The translations under genes and the position numbers were made by a program. From NCBI GenBank assembly GCA_025403435.1, contig CM046333.1:11185770-11249769 (forward strand): a stretch of 64,000 bases of DNA, in the 5' to 3' direction. This DNA is from Artocarpus heterophyllus (lineage: Eukaryota; Streptophyta; Magnoliopsida; Rosales; Moraceae). Each line of letters begins with the position of its first letter. The first letter of the stretch is position 1. This document shows, one piece after another, positions 26,950 through 38,602 of this stretch. Below the pieces are notes generated by a model. It ran no database searches, was not told the origin of the DNA, and saw only the letters and a list, made by a program, of their open reading frames with translations.

Positions 26950-29900
26950 AAAACTAAATATCCTAAAATGATGTGACACCCATATGGGCAGTGTGCTCAT
27001 GAAATATTTTGGGTGACAATCCCTTAGAAAGCGGATCCACAATCATGGAGTTTGTGCCGATGTGCTCTATAGACAACTGTCCACTCTAAACTCTTTCTTT
27101 CACAACTAGGAACTTGATCTCTATATGCTTTGACTTCGTCGAGCTCCTGTTGTTGTTGGAATACAAAACTGCTGACTTATTGTCATAAAATATCTTGAGT
27201 GGTCTTTAAATACTGTCCACTATACGCAGCCTTGTGACAAAATTTCATAGCCATATTCCATGATAGGACGCCTCATAACACGTTATGAACTCTGCCGCCA
27301 TTGTAGAAGATGCTATAAGAGACTGTTTAGCACTCTTCCAAGAGACAGCACCTCCAGCCAGAAGGTAGACATAGCCTGATGTAGATTTCATACTATCTTG
27401 GCATCCAGCAAAATCAGAGTCAGTATACCTAATGATCTCAAGCTGTTCTGACCTCCGATACGTGAGCATGTAATCCTTTGTTCTCTGAAAATACCTCAAG
27501 ACTCGTTTGGCTGCTACTCAGTGATCCTTTCCAGGATTGCTTAAGTACCTACCCAACATCCCTGTAACGTACGCAATATCCGGACGCGTACAAACCTGAG
27601 CATACATTAGACTCCCTACTACTGACGCATAAGGAATCTTCTGCATTTCCTTAACCTCAAAATCATTCTTAGGGCACTGATTGAGACTAAACTTGTCTCC
27701 CTTAGCCACAGGGGTATCACCTGATTTACAATCCTGCATGCCATATCTCTTAAGAATCTTTTCGATATAGCCCTTTTGTGATAATCCTAAAATACCCCGA
27801 GAGCGATCCCGGTGTATCTGTATACCCAACACAAAAGAAGCATCACCAAGATCCTTCATCTCAAATTTCTTTGATAGAAATCTCTTGGTTTCGTGCAACA
27901 AGCCTATATCGTTGCTGGCAAGCAAAATGTCATCGACATATAAAACCAAAAAAATATACTTACTCCCACTGAACTTGTGGTATATACAATCATCAATCAA
28001 ATTCATCTCAAAACCGATCGAGATGATAACCTGATGAAATTTGTAATACCATTGACGAGAAGCTTGCTTGAGCCCATAGATAGATTTCTTTAATTTGCAA
28101 ACCATCTTCTTTGCATCTCCTGACACAAAGTTTTCTGGTTGCACCATATAGATTGTTTCATCAATGTCACCATTGAGGAACGCAGTCTTAACATCCATCT
28201 GATAAAGCTCAAGATCAAAATGTGCCACTAATGCCATTATAATCCTAAAAGAGTCTTGCGAAGAAACCGGAGAGAAAGTCTCTTTATAATCAATGCCTTC
28301 TTTCTGTGTAAAGCCTTTAGCGACAAGACGAGCCTTATCCCTCTCCACATTGCCTTTCGAATCCCTTTTGGTCTTAAATATCCATTTGCAACCAATGGGT
28401 TTCGCACCTTCAGGCAATGGGACAAGATCCCAAACGTCATTGTCTTTCATAGACTTTATCTCTTCATTCATGGCATCAATCCACTCTTGAGATCTAGAAC
28501 TTTCCATGGCTTGACAGAAGTTGATTGGATCATCTTCCACCATACCAATGTCATACTCATGTTCTTGGAGAAATACAATGTAATCATCTGGCACCGTACT
28601 TCTCCTTTCTCTAGTGGATCTCCTTAATGGCATAGGTTCTTGAGGTGGTTGAGTTTGTTCTTCTGGAACAATTTCTGGAACGGGAGGTTCTCTGACATTG
28701 TCTTGATTTGGGTCTGCTTCTTGAACGATATCAGGAGTAGAAACTTGATCAATGTCAATAACAGCTGTGGGAATATCAACATATTCCTCTTCAAAGACAA
28801 AGTCCCTAACCATATCTCCCCCCGCAAACTCGACATCCTCAAAGAACCTGGCATTTCCTGTCTCAAATATCGATTTGGTCGCGGGATCATAAAACTTATA
28901 CCCCTTGGATCTTTCAGAGTATCTAATAAAATAACAACTAACCATCCTTGAGTCCAGTTTCTTTTCATTAGGCCTATAAGGCCTTGCCTCAGGTGGACAT
29001 CCCCAAACATGCAAATGCTTTAGACTAGGCTTCTTGCCCGTCCAAAGTTCGTAAGGGGTTTTGGCAGTTGCTTTAGTTGGAACCCTGTTAAGGATATATG
29101 CTGCAGTCTTAAGTGCTTCTCCCCAGAGTGATTCTGGTAAGGTAGAATGAGAAATCATACTCTTCACCATGTCCTTAAGCGTTATGTTTCGTCTTTCAGC
29201 AACACCATTCATAGTGGGCAAACCCGGCATAGTGTACTGTGGGACGATACCTCTTTCCTCTAGGAACTTAGCAAACGGTCCCGGACGTTGTTCACCTGAA
29301 CCGTCATATCTACCATAGTATTCACCACCACGGTCAGATCTGACGCTTTTAATCCTTTTGCTGAGTTGATTTTTAACTTCAGCCTTATAATTTTTGAACA
29401 CATCCAGCGACTGTGAGTTTTCATGAATGAGATATATGTAGCCATATCTGAAAAAATCGTCTATGAACGTTATAAAATATTGTTGACCATTCCAAGAAGC
29501 CGTAGGGAATGGCCCACAAATGTCTGTATGTATAAGTTTTAAGACGTCCAAAGTCCTGTTGGCCTCAAATCTCCTTTTATTGGTTTGTTTTTCGTTAATA
29601 CAGTTAACACAAATATCAAAATATGTAAAGCCTAAGGGGTCGAGAATTTCATCTGACACAAGTCTCTCTATTCTCCTTCTGGAGATATGACCTAATCTCT
29701 TGTACCATAACGCAGCTGAATTCTCATTGGTTAATTTTCTCTTTATACCTCGTGTACTTAATTGCAAGGATTCATTAAATGAAGCAATTGTATCAAGCAA
29801 ATAAAGATTATCGTAACCTGATAAAGAACCCGAACCAACTAATTTTGAATCATGAAACAAACTAAATTTTCCATTTCCAAATGAACAAGAATAACCAGAT

Positions 29901-30133
29901 TTGTCCAAAGCTGAAATAGAAATCAAATTCCGTCTAAAAGACGGTACAATAAATGTTTCATCAAGATCCAAATAAAATCCAGTTTTTAACAATAATCTAA
30001 ATTTTCCTATTGCTTCAACCTCAACTTTCTTGCCATCGCCCACATAGATGTATCTTTCACCATCAGTTGGCTTTCGGCATCTCAGGCATCCCTGCATAGA
30101 CACACTAATGTGAATGGTTGCACCAGAATCCAT
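26950..30133 (-). pseudogene. Copia pol, nearly intact
   Basis: 871 codons open from 30133 to 27518: protease DSGAT, GAG-pre-integrase ([12 protein letters not shown]), integrase core with the D...D...E-type layout ([28 protein letters not shown]), reverse transcriptase with YVDDILLAS and the start of RNase H. The frame is closed at 27518-27520 by TGA where the unit 1 copy has TGG. RNase H continues in the same frame (27499-27245), with the C-terminal tail near 26960-27240. Integrase motifs are better preserved than in units 1 and 2. This is the best template in the window for the family. Confidence 0.93.
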
Positions 30134-30136
30134 CCA

Positions 30137-31015
30137 CTAAGTGTGTTCAGGTACCGAAGTTAAATTAACCTCAGAACAAACTAAATTAAGAAGCATACCT
30201 TTTCTAGAACGCCAAGCGTGATAATTGGTGCAATGCTTCTTCTTATGTCCTGCAGCTCCACAAAAGAAACAACCCGTACCTTTCGGATCAACCGGTCTCT
30301 TTTGTTGCTTCTTTTGAGGTGCTGTAACTGCAGCTTCCTTATCCTTCTTCCTTTTCTTCCCTTTGTCCTTAGAAGTATTAGCCAAGTGAGCACTTTCTGT
30401 CTTTTCTTGCTTCAACCTTTCCTCTTCTTGCACACAATGTGAGATGAGCTCATTAAGAGACCAAGTCTCCTTTTGGCAGTTGTAGCTCACCTTAAACTGA
30501 CTGAAATGTGCAGGAAGAGATATAAGAACCAAATGCACTAGCAAGTCATCAGAAAGGTCAAGCTTAAGTGCTCTTAATTTGAAGCAAGATGAGACATCTT
30601 CATGATGTACTCCCTAATGTTCCCCTTACTTTTGTATCTCATTGAGATGAGGTTTGCCAAAAGTGTACTTGTTTCAGCCTTTTTATTTTTGGCAAATCTC
30701 TTCTCAATGTCCTCAAGGAACTCTTTGGCTGTCTTTATCGTTTCCGATATAATGCCCCGAATGCTTATGGAATGGCCTTCTTCATGATCATCATACACAT
30801 GCGATTTGACTTCTCCCACCTTTCTATGTCCTTCTTTTGATCAGAGGAACTTTTATCTGTAAGAGGTGCGGGAGAAGGAACCCTTAACGCAAGGTCGAGA
30901 TCTATGACTCCGAGAACTATTAGGAGGTTCTCTTGCCGTGATTTGAAGTTGCTACCATTCAGCATAGGAATTGAATTGATGTTGGCAGTAATATTAGAGG
31001 CAGAACTAGTAGCTG
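30137..31015 (-). pseudogene. Copia gag, interrupted
   Basis: Three open pieces (31103-30765, 30819-30574, 30544-30137) together cover the gag region: LNGSNFKSRQENLLIVLG, KEFLEDIEKRFAKN, ISLPAHFSQFKVSYN, a basic tail and an intact CCHC knuckle CFFCGAAGHKKKHC. Frameshifts separate the pieces. A TAG at 30137-30139 replaces the TGG seen in unit 1, just before the protease motif. Confidence 0.9.
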
Positions 31016-31621
31016 AATCCAGAGAACAAAATAAACAAAACCAAAACAAGCTCACATAAGAATCCATAATAACAATAATAAATCCAAATAAAGGTAAACC
31101 CATCTCAAGATATCGGGCACTCCATTAATATTTAGTCTTTGGACAGAAATATTAACTTGTAAGTGATATCTTGGTGTAGTAATCAAACACTGACAATAAG
31201 AACATGTCAAACAATAAATCTTCCTTTGGGCTGATTATTGCTTACATGTAAAACTGAATAATCATCACGTATTTATCACCACAGGTGTACATGCAATTCT
31301 GTCAATATTACCTTTCTTTGGGCCAGTCAATATTCACATAAGTTATATAAACACAACCTTTTATATTTCAAAACAAATTAATTTCCACAAGAGAGGCCAC
31401 TTTGGTGACATGTTGCTTAAATTAATTCATCTCAAAATATATATAAAACACCAATATTTGAATTTAAAATTGCACCAAAAATGACAAAAATTAAAAAATA
31501 AAATAAAAAAAAAATTTGGTCAAGGTCAACATTGACAGGGTCGGGGCTGGACCAGGTCGGGAGAACCCTACCCAGATCCTAAACCAGCCCCCTTTATTTC
31601 CTTTTTTTTTTTTTTGGGTAA

Positions 31622-31712
31622 CCCAGGGGTTGAACCCCTGGGGACTTACTAGTCACGGGCCCAGCCCGTGTATGAGTTTCCAGTCACGGGCCCAGCCCGT
31701 GTATGAGTTTTT
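31622..31712 (-). other. Hairpin-forming leader of the 25432 Copia element
   Basis: 31622-31642 is an almost perfect palindrome (10-base arms around one base: CCAGGGGTT/AACCCCTGG). Directly after it a 31-bp block that itself contains CACGGGC...GCCCGTG occurs twice in tandem (31651 and 31682). These lie between the primer-binding site and gag, where retroelement packaging structures are expected. Function is inferred. Confidence 0.55.
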
Positions 31713-31950
31713 TTTTTTTATTTGTCCCTTTTCTCGTCTTTTCTCGACGATAGACTGAAACATTTAATTGGATTTCTTTTCGGCAATCGTGCCGTACAAG
31801 AGAGTTCAAACAGTCAAAAAACAGAAAATTTCTCCAATCAATTATTCTCAAATTCAACAATTAAAAAAAATTATAGATTGTTAAATTTTAGAATTTTAAT
31901 GAGAATCACATCTATAAAATATTATTGATTCTCAATGATTCAACATGAAG

Positions 31951-31965
31951 AGGCTCTAGATACCA
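31951..31965 (-). other. Primer-binding site of the 25432 element
   Basis: On the minus strand, just inside the 5' LTR, it reads TGGTATCTAGAGCCT. This resembles the TGGTATCAGAGC site of plant Copia elements primed by initiator tRNA-Met, with two extra bases. Confidence 0.75.
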
Positions 31966-31967
31966 CT

Positions 31968-32431
31968 TGTTAGAATAAAATTGTGATGAAAACCATCATC
32001 AACTAGGATCGTTCATGTCAAATCATCAAGAATATTAATAAGATGCGGAAGCTAACCTGAATCCATAGATTGAATGTGATTCTTGAGTCTTTTGGTTGAG
32101 GATCTTCCAAGTCTGGTACGTAAATCCTCCCTATCAGAATGCTCTGTAATCTCTCTGTAGATGGGTAACAGAAAATAATGTACGTACTGACTTGGGGACC
32201 ACAACCCCTTTATATAATTGCTAAACCCTAGCAATTATCCTTAATTACCAATTTAGCTCATCATAAAATTAGTAATTATATTTTTGGTCTCTACACATAG
32301 GAGGCCCACACTTAATGATGCATTAAAAGCCCAAAACCTAAATTGATCACTTTTAATTAGGCAACCTTATTGATAGCCTTTAATTCACATTTATTTAATA
32401 TATTGGCCCATAATTAGATTTTGATCCAACA
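31968..32431 (-). repeat. 5' LTR of the 25432 Copia element
   Basis: 464 bp, TGTTAG...CCAACA on the plus strand, followed at once by the target duplication TAAAC. Confidence 0.93.
32208..32219 (-). promoter_or_regulatory. TATA box in the Copia 5' LTR
   Basis: Minus strand reads AATTATATAAAGGGG within the LTR. The same block is kept in all six LTRs of the family in this window, which supports it as the core promoter. Confidence 0.6.
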
Positions 32432-32436
32432 TAAAC

Positions 32437-33196
32437 AACTATTATAAGCCAAAATTACTGTACGACCAGCCTTTTTTATTTTGTTCCGTTCAAAGAATTT
32501 TTCAGATGTTGGAAGATTGAAGTATTGATTTGTGCAGTAGAAATTTCAGTTGTATTTCTGGTGAGATCCAGTGACAAAATTTCAATGGTTCAATAACTTT
32601 TTTTTATCGTCATCCAACGCGTAAAAAATTGCTGCACGTTACAATCTGATTTGATTAATTAATTGGTTGGATGGTAGAGCATCATCTTAGCTGCATATAT
32701 ACAACCATCAAGTGTGGTGGCCTAGAGAAAAGAATTGTCATAGTTAGGTATGTGGTTAAAGGTTCGAGTGTTAAGTGATTCTCTTTGAGGGTCTTAAATG
32801 TGAAGACTTGTTTTCTTTCGATTCAATACTCAATTCAATATGTTAGGACCACGACTCCATGTATCTTAAACGGTATTACATTTGGTGGGCTTAGATGACA
32901 TCCTTCTCGTCTAGGCCTCAAGAGACAAAACTCGTTAAGGCCTCGGCGAACATTTCTAGTATCAGCACCATGAACGGTTCTTTTGATAATAATAAAGGAG
33001 ATGCCAATGTCGGTACATATAAAAGGAAAAAAAATGGTATATATTTTACACAGTCTAGATAAAGGAAGTTACATATGTACCAGTGTGAAACCTAAAGGCA
33101 CCGTGAAAGACGCTGTTTACATATATCACAATAACAAAAAATCTTTAGTTCCTACCATAGTTCCTTCTTTCTTTCTTTCTAAAAATGACATAAAAA
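32437..33196. other. Intergenic DNA with a candidate SINE
   Basis: Lies between the Copia element and the DNAJ remnant. Apart from the SINE-like piece at 32700-32960, no gene or other structure is recognised. Confidence 0.5.
32700..32960 (+). mobile_element. Candidate tRNA-derived SINE
   Basis: TGGCCTAG at 32718-32725 matches the RNA polymerase III A-box pattern and GGTTCGAGT at 32761-32769 matches the B box, 35 bases apart. No tRNA fold surrounds them. The 3' end and target duplication were not identified, so the element may be truncated. The end coordinate is approximate. Confidence 0.4.
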
Positions 33197-34314
33197 TCAA
33201 CCTGAATCTTGCAATATGCTAAGCACATCCGACCTCTGCTCATCAGTCAATTCTTTTGGAAAATTAACGAGGAAGGCGACTTTCAAATTCCCTCTCTTTC
33301 CAGCTTTGTCTCTAGAAATCGGCATTCCTTGGTCTTGGATTATCTTTCAAAACCAGGGTATATTATATCATCAAAACTCAAGCTCATCTTCTCACCACCC
33401 AAAAGAGGAATGGAAAGAGTACAACCAGTTAGAGCCTTGACCAAAGGGATTTCTATGGCCAATTCCAAATCATCTCCTTCTCTTCTGAACAATTTGTGCC
33501 TCTTCTCAGCTATCACAAATGTTATGTCTGCCGGGTAAGTCCCAGCATCCTGATTTCCCATTCCTTCAAATGTGATTTTCGTCCCCTTTTTCCATCCTGG
33601 CTTCACTTCTATCGTTAAAAATTCCTCCTCTTGGACTATTATCCTGCATGTTAAAATTAAAGCATGGCTCTAAGAAAACCGCATGTCTTCAATCAAAGAT
33701 TAGAAAATAAGCTTAATATTTGTTTGATATAACCATTTAACTAGTACGTCATTGTCACAAACCAAGTGAATCTAAAGAATGTGGAAGATAGAACCGTAGG
33801 CACAGCCAGCAATTATATTTTTCATCTGAAGAAAAATAATATTATAACAAGCTAGAGGACGAACCCGTCATGTTTAACGACATTTCTTGTGATCTTGATC
33901 TTCTTTTGGCATCCATAACACAGCTCCTCAAGCGTGCATGCGAGCTTCTTCTCGATCGTTGGCGGTTTCAAACAACCCGGAGGAGTTGGAGAACATGATG
34001 TTATTTGAGCTCCGACGGCTCATATTCTTCCCAAGAAGGGGAGGGGACCCCATCGAAGAATTGGTGCTCTTCGGCTAATACTTCTCAAGTGTGAGGTGGA
34101 GGTTCTTGGGAGAGGACTACAAGACATGTAATGGAATGGAAAACAATGGTCTGCGCTTCGGTGCTTGTTGATATTGTTGTTGTCCGTACGACTTTATAGG
34201 GCTTGTTTGATCATGATCATAATCACCATGGATATTCTGGCTATTGCATCTAAAGCTATGAACTCCGCTCATGGTTTTTCTTTTCTTTTGTTTATCGTTA
34301 AATCCCCGCAACTC
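33197..34314 (-). pseudogene. Decayed DNAJ (subfamily B, DNAJB13/Sis1-like) gene
   Basis: Co-chaperones of this class use a J domain to stimulate HSP70 and a two-part C-terminal domain to hold client proteins. Exon 33197-33643 encodes most of the C-terminal domain (KPGWKKGTKITFEG, AEKRHKLFRREGDDLEL, IPLLGGEKMSLSFDDIIYP, then GMPISRDKAGKRGNLKVAF in another frame, ending at TGA 33197). A one-base loss near 33346-33356 shifts the frame. The preceding exon (33865-34314) keeps TIEKKLACTLEELCYGC and KKIKITRNVVKHDG before a good donor, but needs a second frame change upstream, where a TGA interrupts the frame. A weak FRCNSQN-like match to the post-J region follows. No J domain with HPD was found. 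With two breaks and no J domain it is probably a true pseudogene. Confidence 0.8.
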
Positions 34315-35399
34315 CTGGAAATAAAAACATTTTTTTTTCATATAAACATGAAATGGGGTTTTCTCATATTTATGCATATGCATGCATGAAAGACATGAAA
34401 TTTTACCATAATGCATACGTCTATACATATAAAGGGGAAAAAGGTGCATCATTTCTTCTCCAGTTTCAAAGCTGTTGAAAGGTTTTAGAAATTTTAATTC
34501 CTTGAAAATTAAAAAAAAGGGGAAAATTTGTACATTTTATATATTAAAGAAAATTTGTTAAATTATTTCTTGAGACTACCACAAAAATCATCTGTTAAAA
34601 GCCGTTGTCAAAGCATTTTTAACAACTATTTTTGCACCGTCGTCGGTAGTTGGTATCATTATACATACCTCAGACAATGATCCCTTGTTGGCTTTAAATG
34701 AGCAACGTTGGCTTCCTCAGAATTAGATGATTTCTTATTGTGGCGGCATTTCTGAGAAGGGCTTTATAGGTGTTGCATAGTTTTGCAATGGAGGCTATGC
34801 GGAGAATGTGAGAAGAATTCACCATGAGAGTGAATGGTCAGAGAATACAGGTTGCAGGGTTAAATTTATCCACAAAATCATCAAAGGTTGATGAAGGGTT
34901 AAAAACAAATATGGAGGGTCTAATCCAACACCTTTTATTAGCATAATCCGTTAAAGATAGAGAGGGTGCGCAATACTCCTTTTATTCTTTCTGTTTTCCT
35001 CTCTCCTTTTAGGATGGAACATGATATGCCACTCATGGAAAATTAGCCAAAGATTAATCATATATCCTCAAAAAAAAAAAAAAAAAAACCAAAAAAATAT
35101 ATGATGGACTCTTATAAGAGTTTCTATATTATTTGTTTTCACACCTTTATTTGAAATAAAAATAAAAACAACATGACTATGGTAAGATTCTCTGAAAAAG
35201 TCTTATCTATAAGACACTTTTTTAAGTCGTTGGATTTAATTCAATGGTTTAAAAATTTGAACTCTACCTACTAATTATGAGGTCTCCCTTACACAAACAA
35301 AATCAAAATTACAATTAAAAAAAAAAACTCAAAATTTTAGAAAAATTTTCAAAAATTAAATAAAACAAATAATAACCGCTGGTTCCTCTCAGAAGAGTA
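34315..35399. other. Intergenic DNA
   Basis: AT-rich. The missing J-domain exon of the DNAJ gene would be expected here but was not found. No other gene is recognised. Confidence 0.45.
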
Positions 35400-35866
35400 T
35401 TTAATATATAGTACACAAGGAAATATTCAAACATATCAACCTCAAGTTTTTTTAATTGAGCCACAGTTGTCCCTTATTTCCATGTTGTGTTTATGCACAC
35501 CTTTGACACCAATGAGCCTTGAGAATAAAAATTTCATTATGTGGGTGCTGGCAAGTGCTTTATCTACTGTTGCCAAACTACTCATCATTGGCTTTTAGCA
35601 ATGCCTTCATATTCTTATGCTGATCGACAGAATCTTTAATACCAGCAGAAATATCGGTCTTTATGAACATCATATTGAGGCGATTAGACTGCTCCCAACA
35701 TTTATAAAGAGCCTTTTCATCTACATTGCTAATGTTAGTAATAACAGGTTCGTCTTTACTAATAGCATAGTCTATGTCTATTCACCCAAGATGAAGAAGA
35801 ACTTTCTCCTTCCATATTTTATAATTGTTCCTTTTAACTTCGGGAATTTCACCTTTAATATCAGAG
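35400..35866 (-). pseudogene. Fossil Copia gag fragment
   Basis: Translating the minus strand from 35866 gives a gag/UBN2-like run: NYKIWKEKVLLHLG, a stop, then IDIDYAISKDEP, WEQSNRLNMMFIKTDISAGI, KDSVDQHKNMKALLKANDE, and after further breaks NMEIRDNCGSIKK. This is the pattern of Copia gag, but from a different family than the three elements to the left. Several stops and frameshifts are present; no LTRs or pol were found beside it. Confidence 0.75.
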
Positions 35867-37276
35867 GTAAGTCGCAGGTTACAAGGTTGCATTAAAAATT
35901 ACATGCTTACGTTCATAATTTTTGAGATTATAAACATATCATGTTTTACTTATTTTTGACATAAAGCTTGCATGTAGGCTAAGTTCTGATCTAATTAGAT
36001 TCACTTAACTTTATGATAGAACTATCAAAATATATTCCTTTTCTTAATTCTTATAGGTGAATTGATAAATATAATTTGATATTCTATCCTAATTAACCAT
36101 ACAAATATAATAAAAATTCTTGGGGGATAAAATTTATTATATCAATTATGATTAATTACAACAAATGTCATTTTCTATATGTGATCGTAAATCAGTTAAT
36201 GTATAATTTTGCATGATTAAGGTTGTTGTGACTAAACTCTTAATTAACTAAAATTATATGGATCGCTAGATAGTTATTCTGAAATTTTGTTCATAAATAA
36301 ATTGCATCTAACATAAAGCAATATTAATAAATATGAACAAAAAATTAATAATTTATGTACCAATATTTTTTATGTATAAATTAAAATTATACTCACAAAT
36401 AGCATAATTTGGCACATAATTATACAAAATTTTATTGTACTTAATTATTCAATTTAATATTGCATGCATAATTAAAATAATAAATTATACATAATGAATA
36501 ATATATGCATATAGAGATACAAAATTATATCCACACAAAATATATAATATTCATAACAAATACTAAAAATTATGAATATTCAAAATTATGAATCTTTTCA
36601 TAAATTATACCAAAATATGAAAAAATTCATAAAAATATCAAAACTGTGGATTTTATGAATATTTCATAAAATATTAAAATTTGTAAATTTTATGAAAATT
36701 TTCTAAAAAATATTCAAAGATTAAGTCTAGAAAAAATACCCATAAATTTTTAATTTTAGTTTTTTTAAAAAAGATTTTACCCTAAAAAATGACATGTCGT
36801 TTTAGACATTTAAACCTAAAACGAAATGTCAATTTGGACTAGCAAAATGCCTTTTCTGGTTCCAAATGACATATCGTTTTGCAGGAAGGAAGTGCAAAAT
36901 GACACGTTTTTTCCTTGTAGCTGGGCATCCTAGATGAAAACGACATGTTATTTTTGTGTCGTCTTCAATTTTTAGCTAGGTCTTTTGATCTGGTTTCAAT
37001 CCAATTTTGACTCATAATGAAACCCGATGGTTTCTTGACCCTTTAGCTACCAAAAATGACGTTTTAAATCGTAAAAATGTTAAAAATCTAATTTCCAAAT
37101 GATCTCTAATCTTAATTTCTATTAAAAAAAAACTCCAAAACCAATAACCCAAAATCAAAAAATTATACGGGTATGTTATCAAACCAAAATCACAGGATGA
37201 AGAAACACAAGGTAAATGTATAGTCAGTTTTGATGCTAACTGTTAGAGCTAATATATACAATAAATATTAAGTATA
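35867..37276. other. Very AT-rich intergenic DNA, with a GACATGTCGT-rich stretch at the end
   Basis: 35900-36760 is nearly pure A/T. From about 36780 to 37070 the DNA carries repeated variants of TGACATGTCGTTTT and AAAACGACATGT, like those at 43910-44810. No gene is seen. Confidence 0.5.
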
Positions 37277-37376
37277 NNNNNNNNNNNNNNNNNNNNNNNN
37301 NNNNNNNNNNNNNNNNNNNNNNNNNNNNNNNNNNNNNNNNNNNNNNNNNNNNNNNNNNNNNNNNNNNNNNNNNNNN
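37277..37376. other. Assembly gap (100 N)
   Basis: Exactly 100 unknown bases, the conventional size for a gap of unknown length. The true distance across it is not known. Confidence 0.99.
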
Positions 37377-38602
37377 AATTCATATCAGCAAGTCTATTTT
37401 GAACCGCTAGATATATAATTTCTCAATTTTACAAAATTTTTTTATTTTGATGTGATTGTAATCAACGACTTCCATAAAAATATACTACCAGCAAAAAAAC
37501 TCCAGAGTTATAGGGAGGAACAAGGTCACCTTTTTTCCCTCTTGAAATATTGCAACAAAAGCCTCTTTTTGTCATCCTCTGTTCAGAGTTTGTGTGAAGC
37601 TGCAAATTGCAATGTCGTTTCTAATTCCAAAGCATTTGTGAGCACAATGGAATACAGACTAAAGGCTTAAGATGGCTACCGTTAGTTTAGTTCAAAATTT
37701 TGATTTCATCCCTGCATCCCCTAAAAAATATTCTGGCACTGTCTCTGTATTGGTCTGCTGGTGGCAATTGCTTTCATGCATAGACGTGCATGTAATAGCT
37801 TGTGTTATTCTGGATAAATACTGATCAGTACTCGGCATATCATGCTGAAAGATAGTTCTTTCCATCTACGGCTTTAAAACTGCTTAAATCAGAGATAGTT
37901 CACTTTCTAGCAAAAAGGGGCTAAAAATATCGAAGTTAGTTTACTGCAAAACAGGTCATGTATATACTGAAAAATGCCCGACATCTTACGTATACAAGGG
38001 CATTTTGCCGTGTTAAAAACGAAGATAGAATTAAAAGAGCGTACACATAAAGCTATTGAAGTTTTCATCAAGCGAATATGCAAGACATACCACAGAAGAA
38101 ACAGTTATGCAGAAATTGCATATATACAATAGAAGGTTCCATGAAAACAAAAATGTTTCAATTTGATTACCAAGAACAGCTGTTTCGTAACGCCTTTTGC
38201 ATTTTACAAACATAACGAGTACGTGACCGAAAATGTTAGATTTTGAGCCCTCTTGAAACATATGTACTTGCATGGTACAAACTAACAACAAACATATTCA
38301 ACAATGGTTGCTAAAAAGGTTAAAACTCTACCAGACCGACATATATCCCTTCACTTTTTAACAAGGGGCAAAGTACGTATACAGCCTTTACAATCATGAC
38401 TTCCCTGAGATACGTATCAAAAAGTCAGTGAACCGAGATCAATTTACGACCTACCAAAATATCAGTCCTTGAATTAATGAGGCAAAGAGGAATCAATGAG
38501 GAAAAAGGGTAAATCATTAGCACTGGGATGTACGCCTAAAAAGTGAGATATTACTCCAAGGAAACCATGGATTTAAAATATTGTCCTCTAACCTGATTAT
38601 TT
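37377..38602. other. 3' flank of the EHD3-like gene
   Basis: The part nearest 38602 should be the 3' untranslated region of the minus-strand PHD gene. The remainder shows no recognisable gene. Confidence 0.45.

Larger units (their letters stand above)
25432..32431 (-). mobile_element. Ty1/copia LTR retrotransposon with target duplication TAAAC
   Basis: A full-structure element on the minus strand. LTRs are at 25432-25896 and 31968-32431, flanked by a perfect 5-bp target duplication TAAAC (25427-25431 and 32432-32436). A primer-binding site, polypurine tract, gag and pol are all recognisable. It belongs to the same family as the two copies in the ALDH3 array but has its own insertion site. 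Without the nested 624-bp insertion and its 5-bp duplication it would be 6371 bp. The longest open frame (871 codons) is closed by nonsense changes at both ends, so it is not autonomous as written. Confidence 0.96.
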
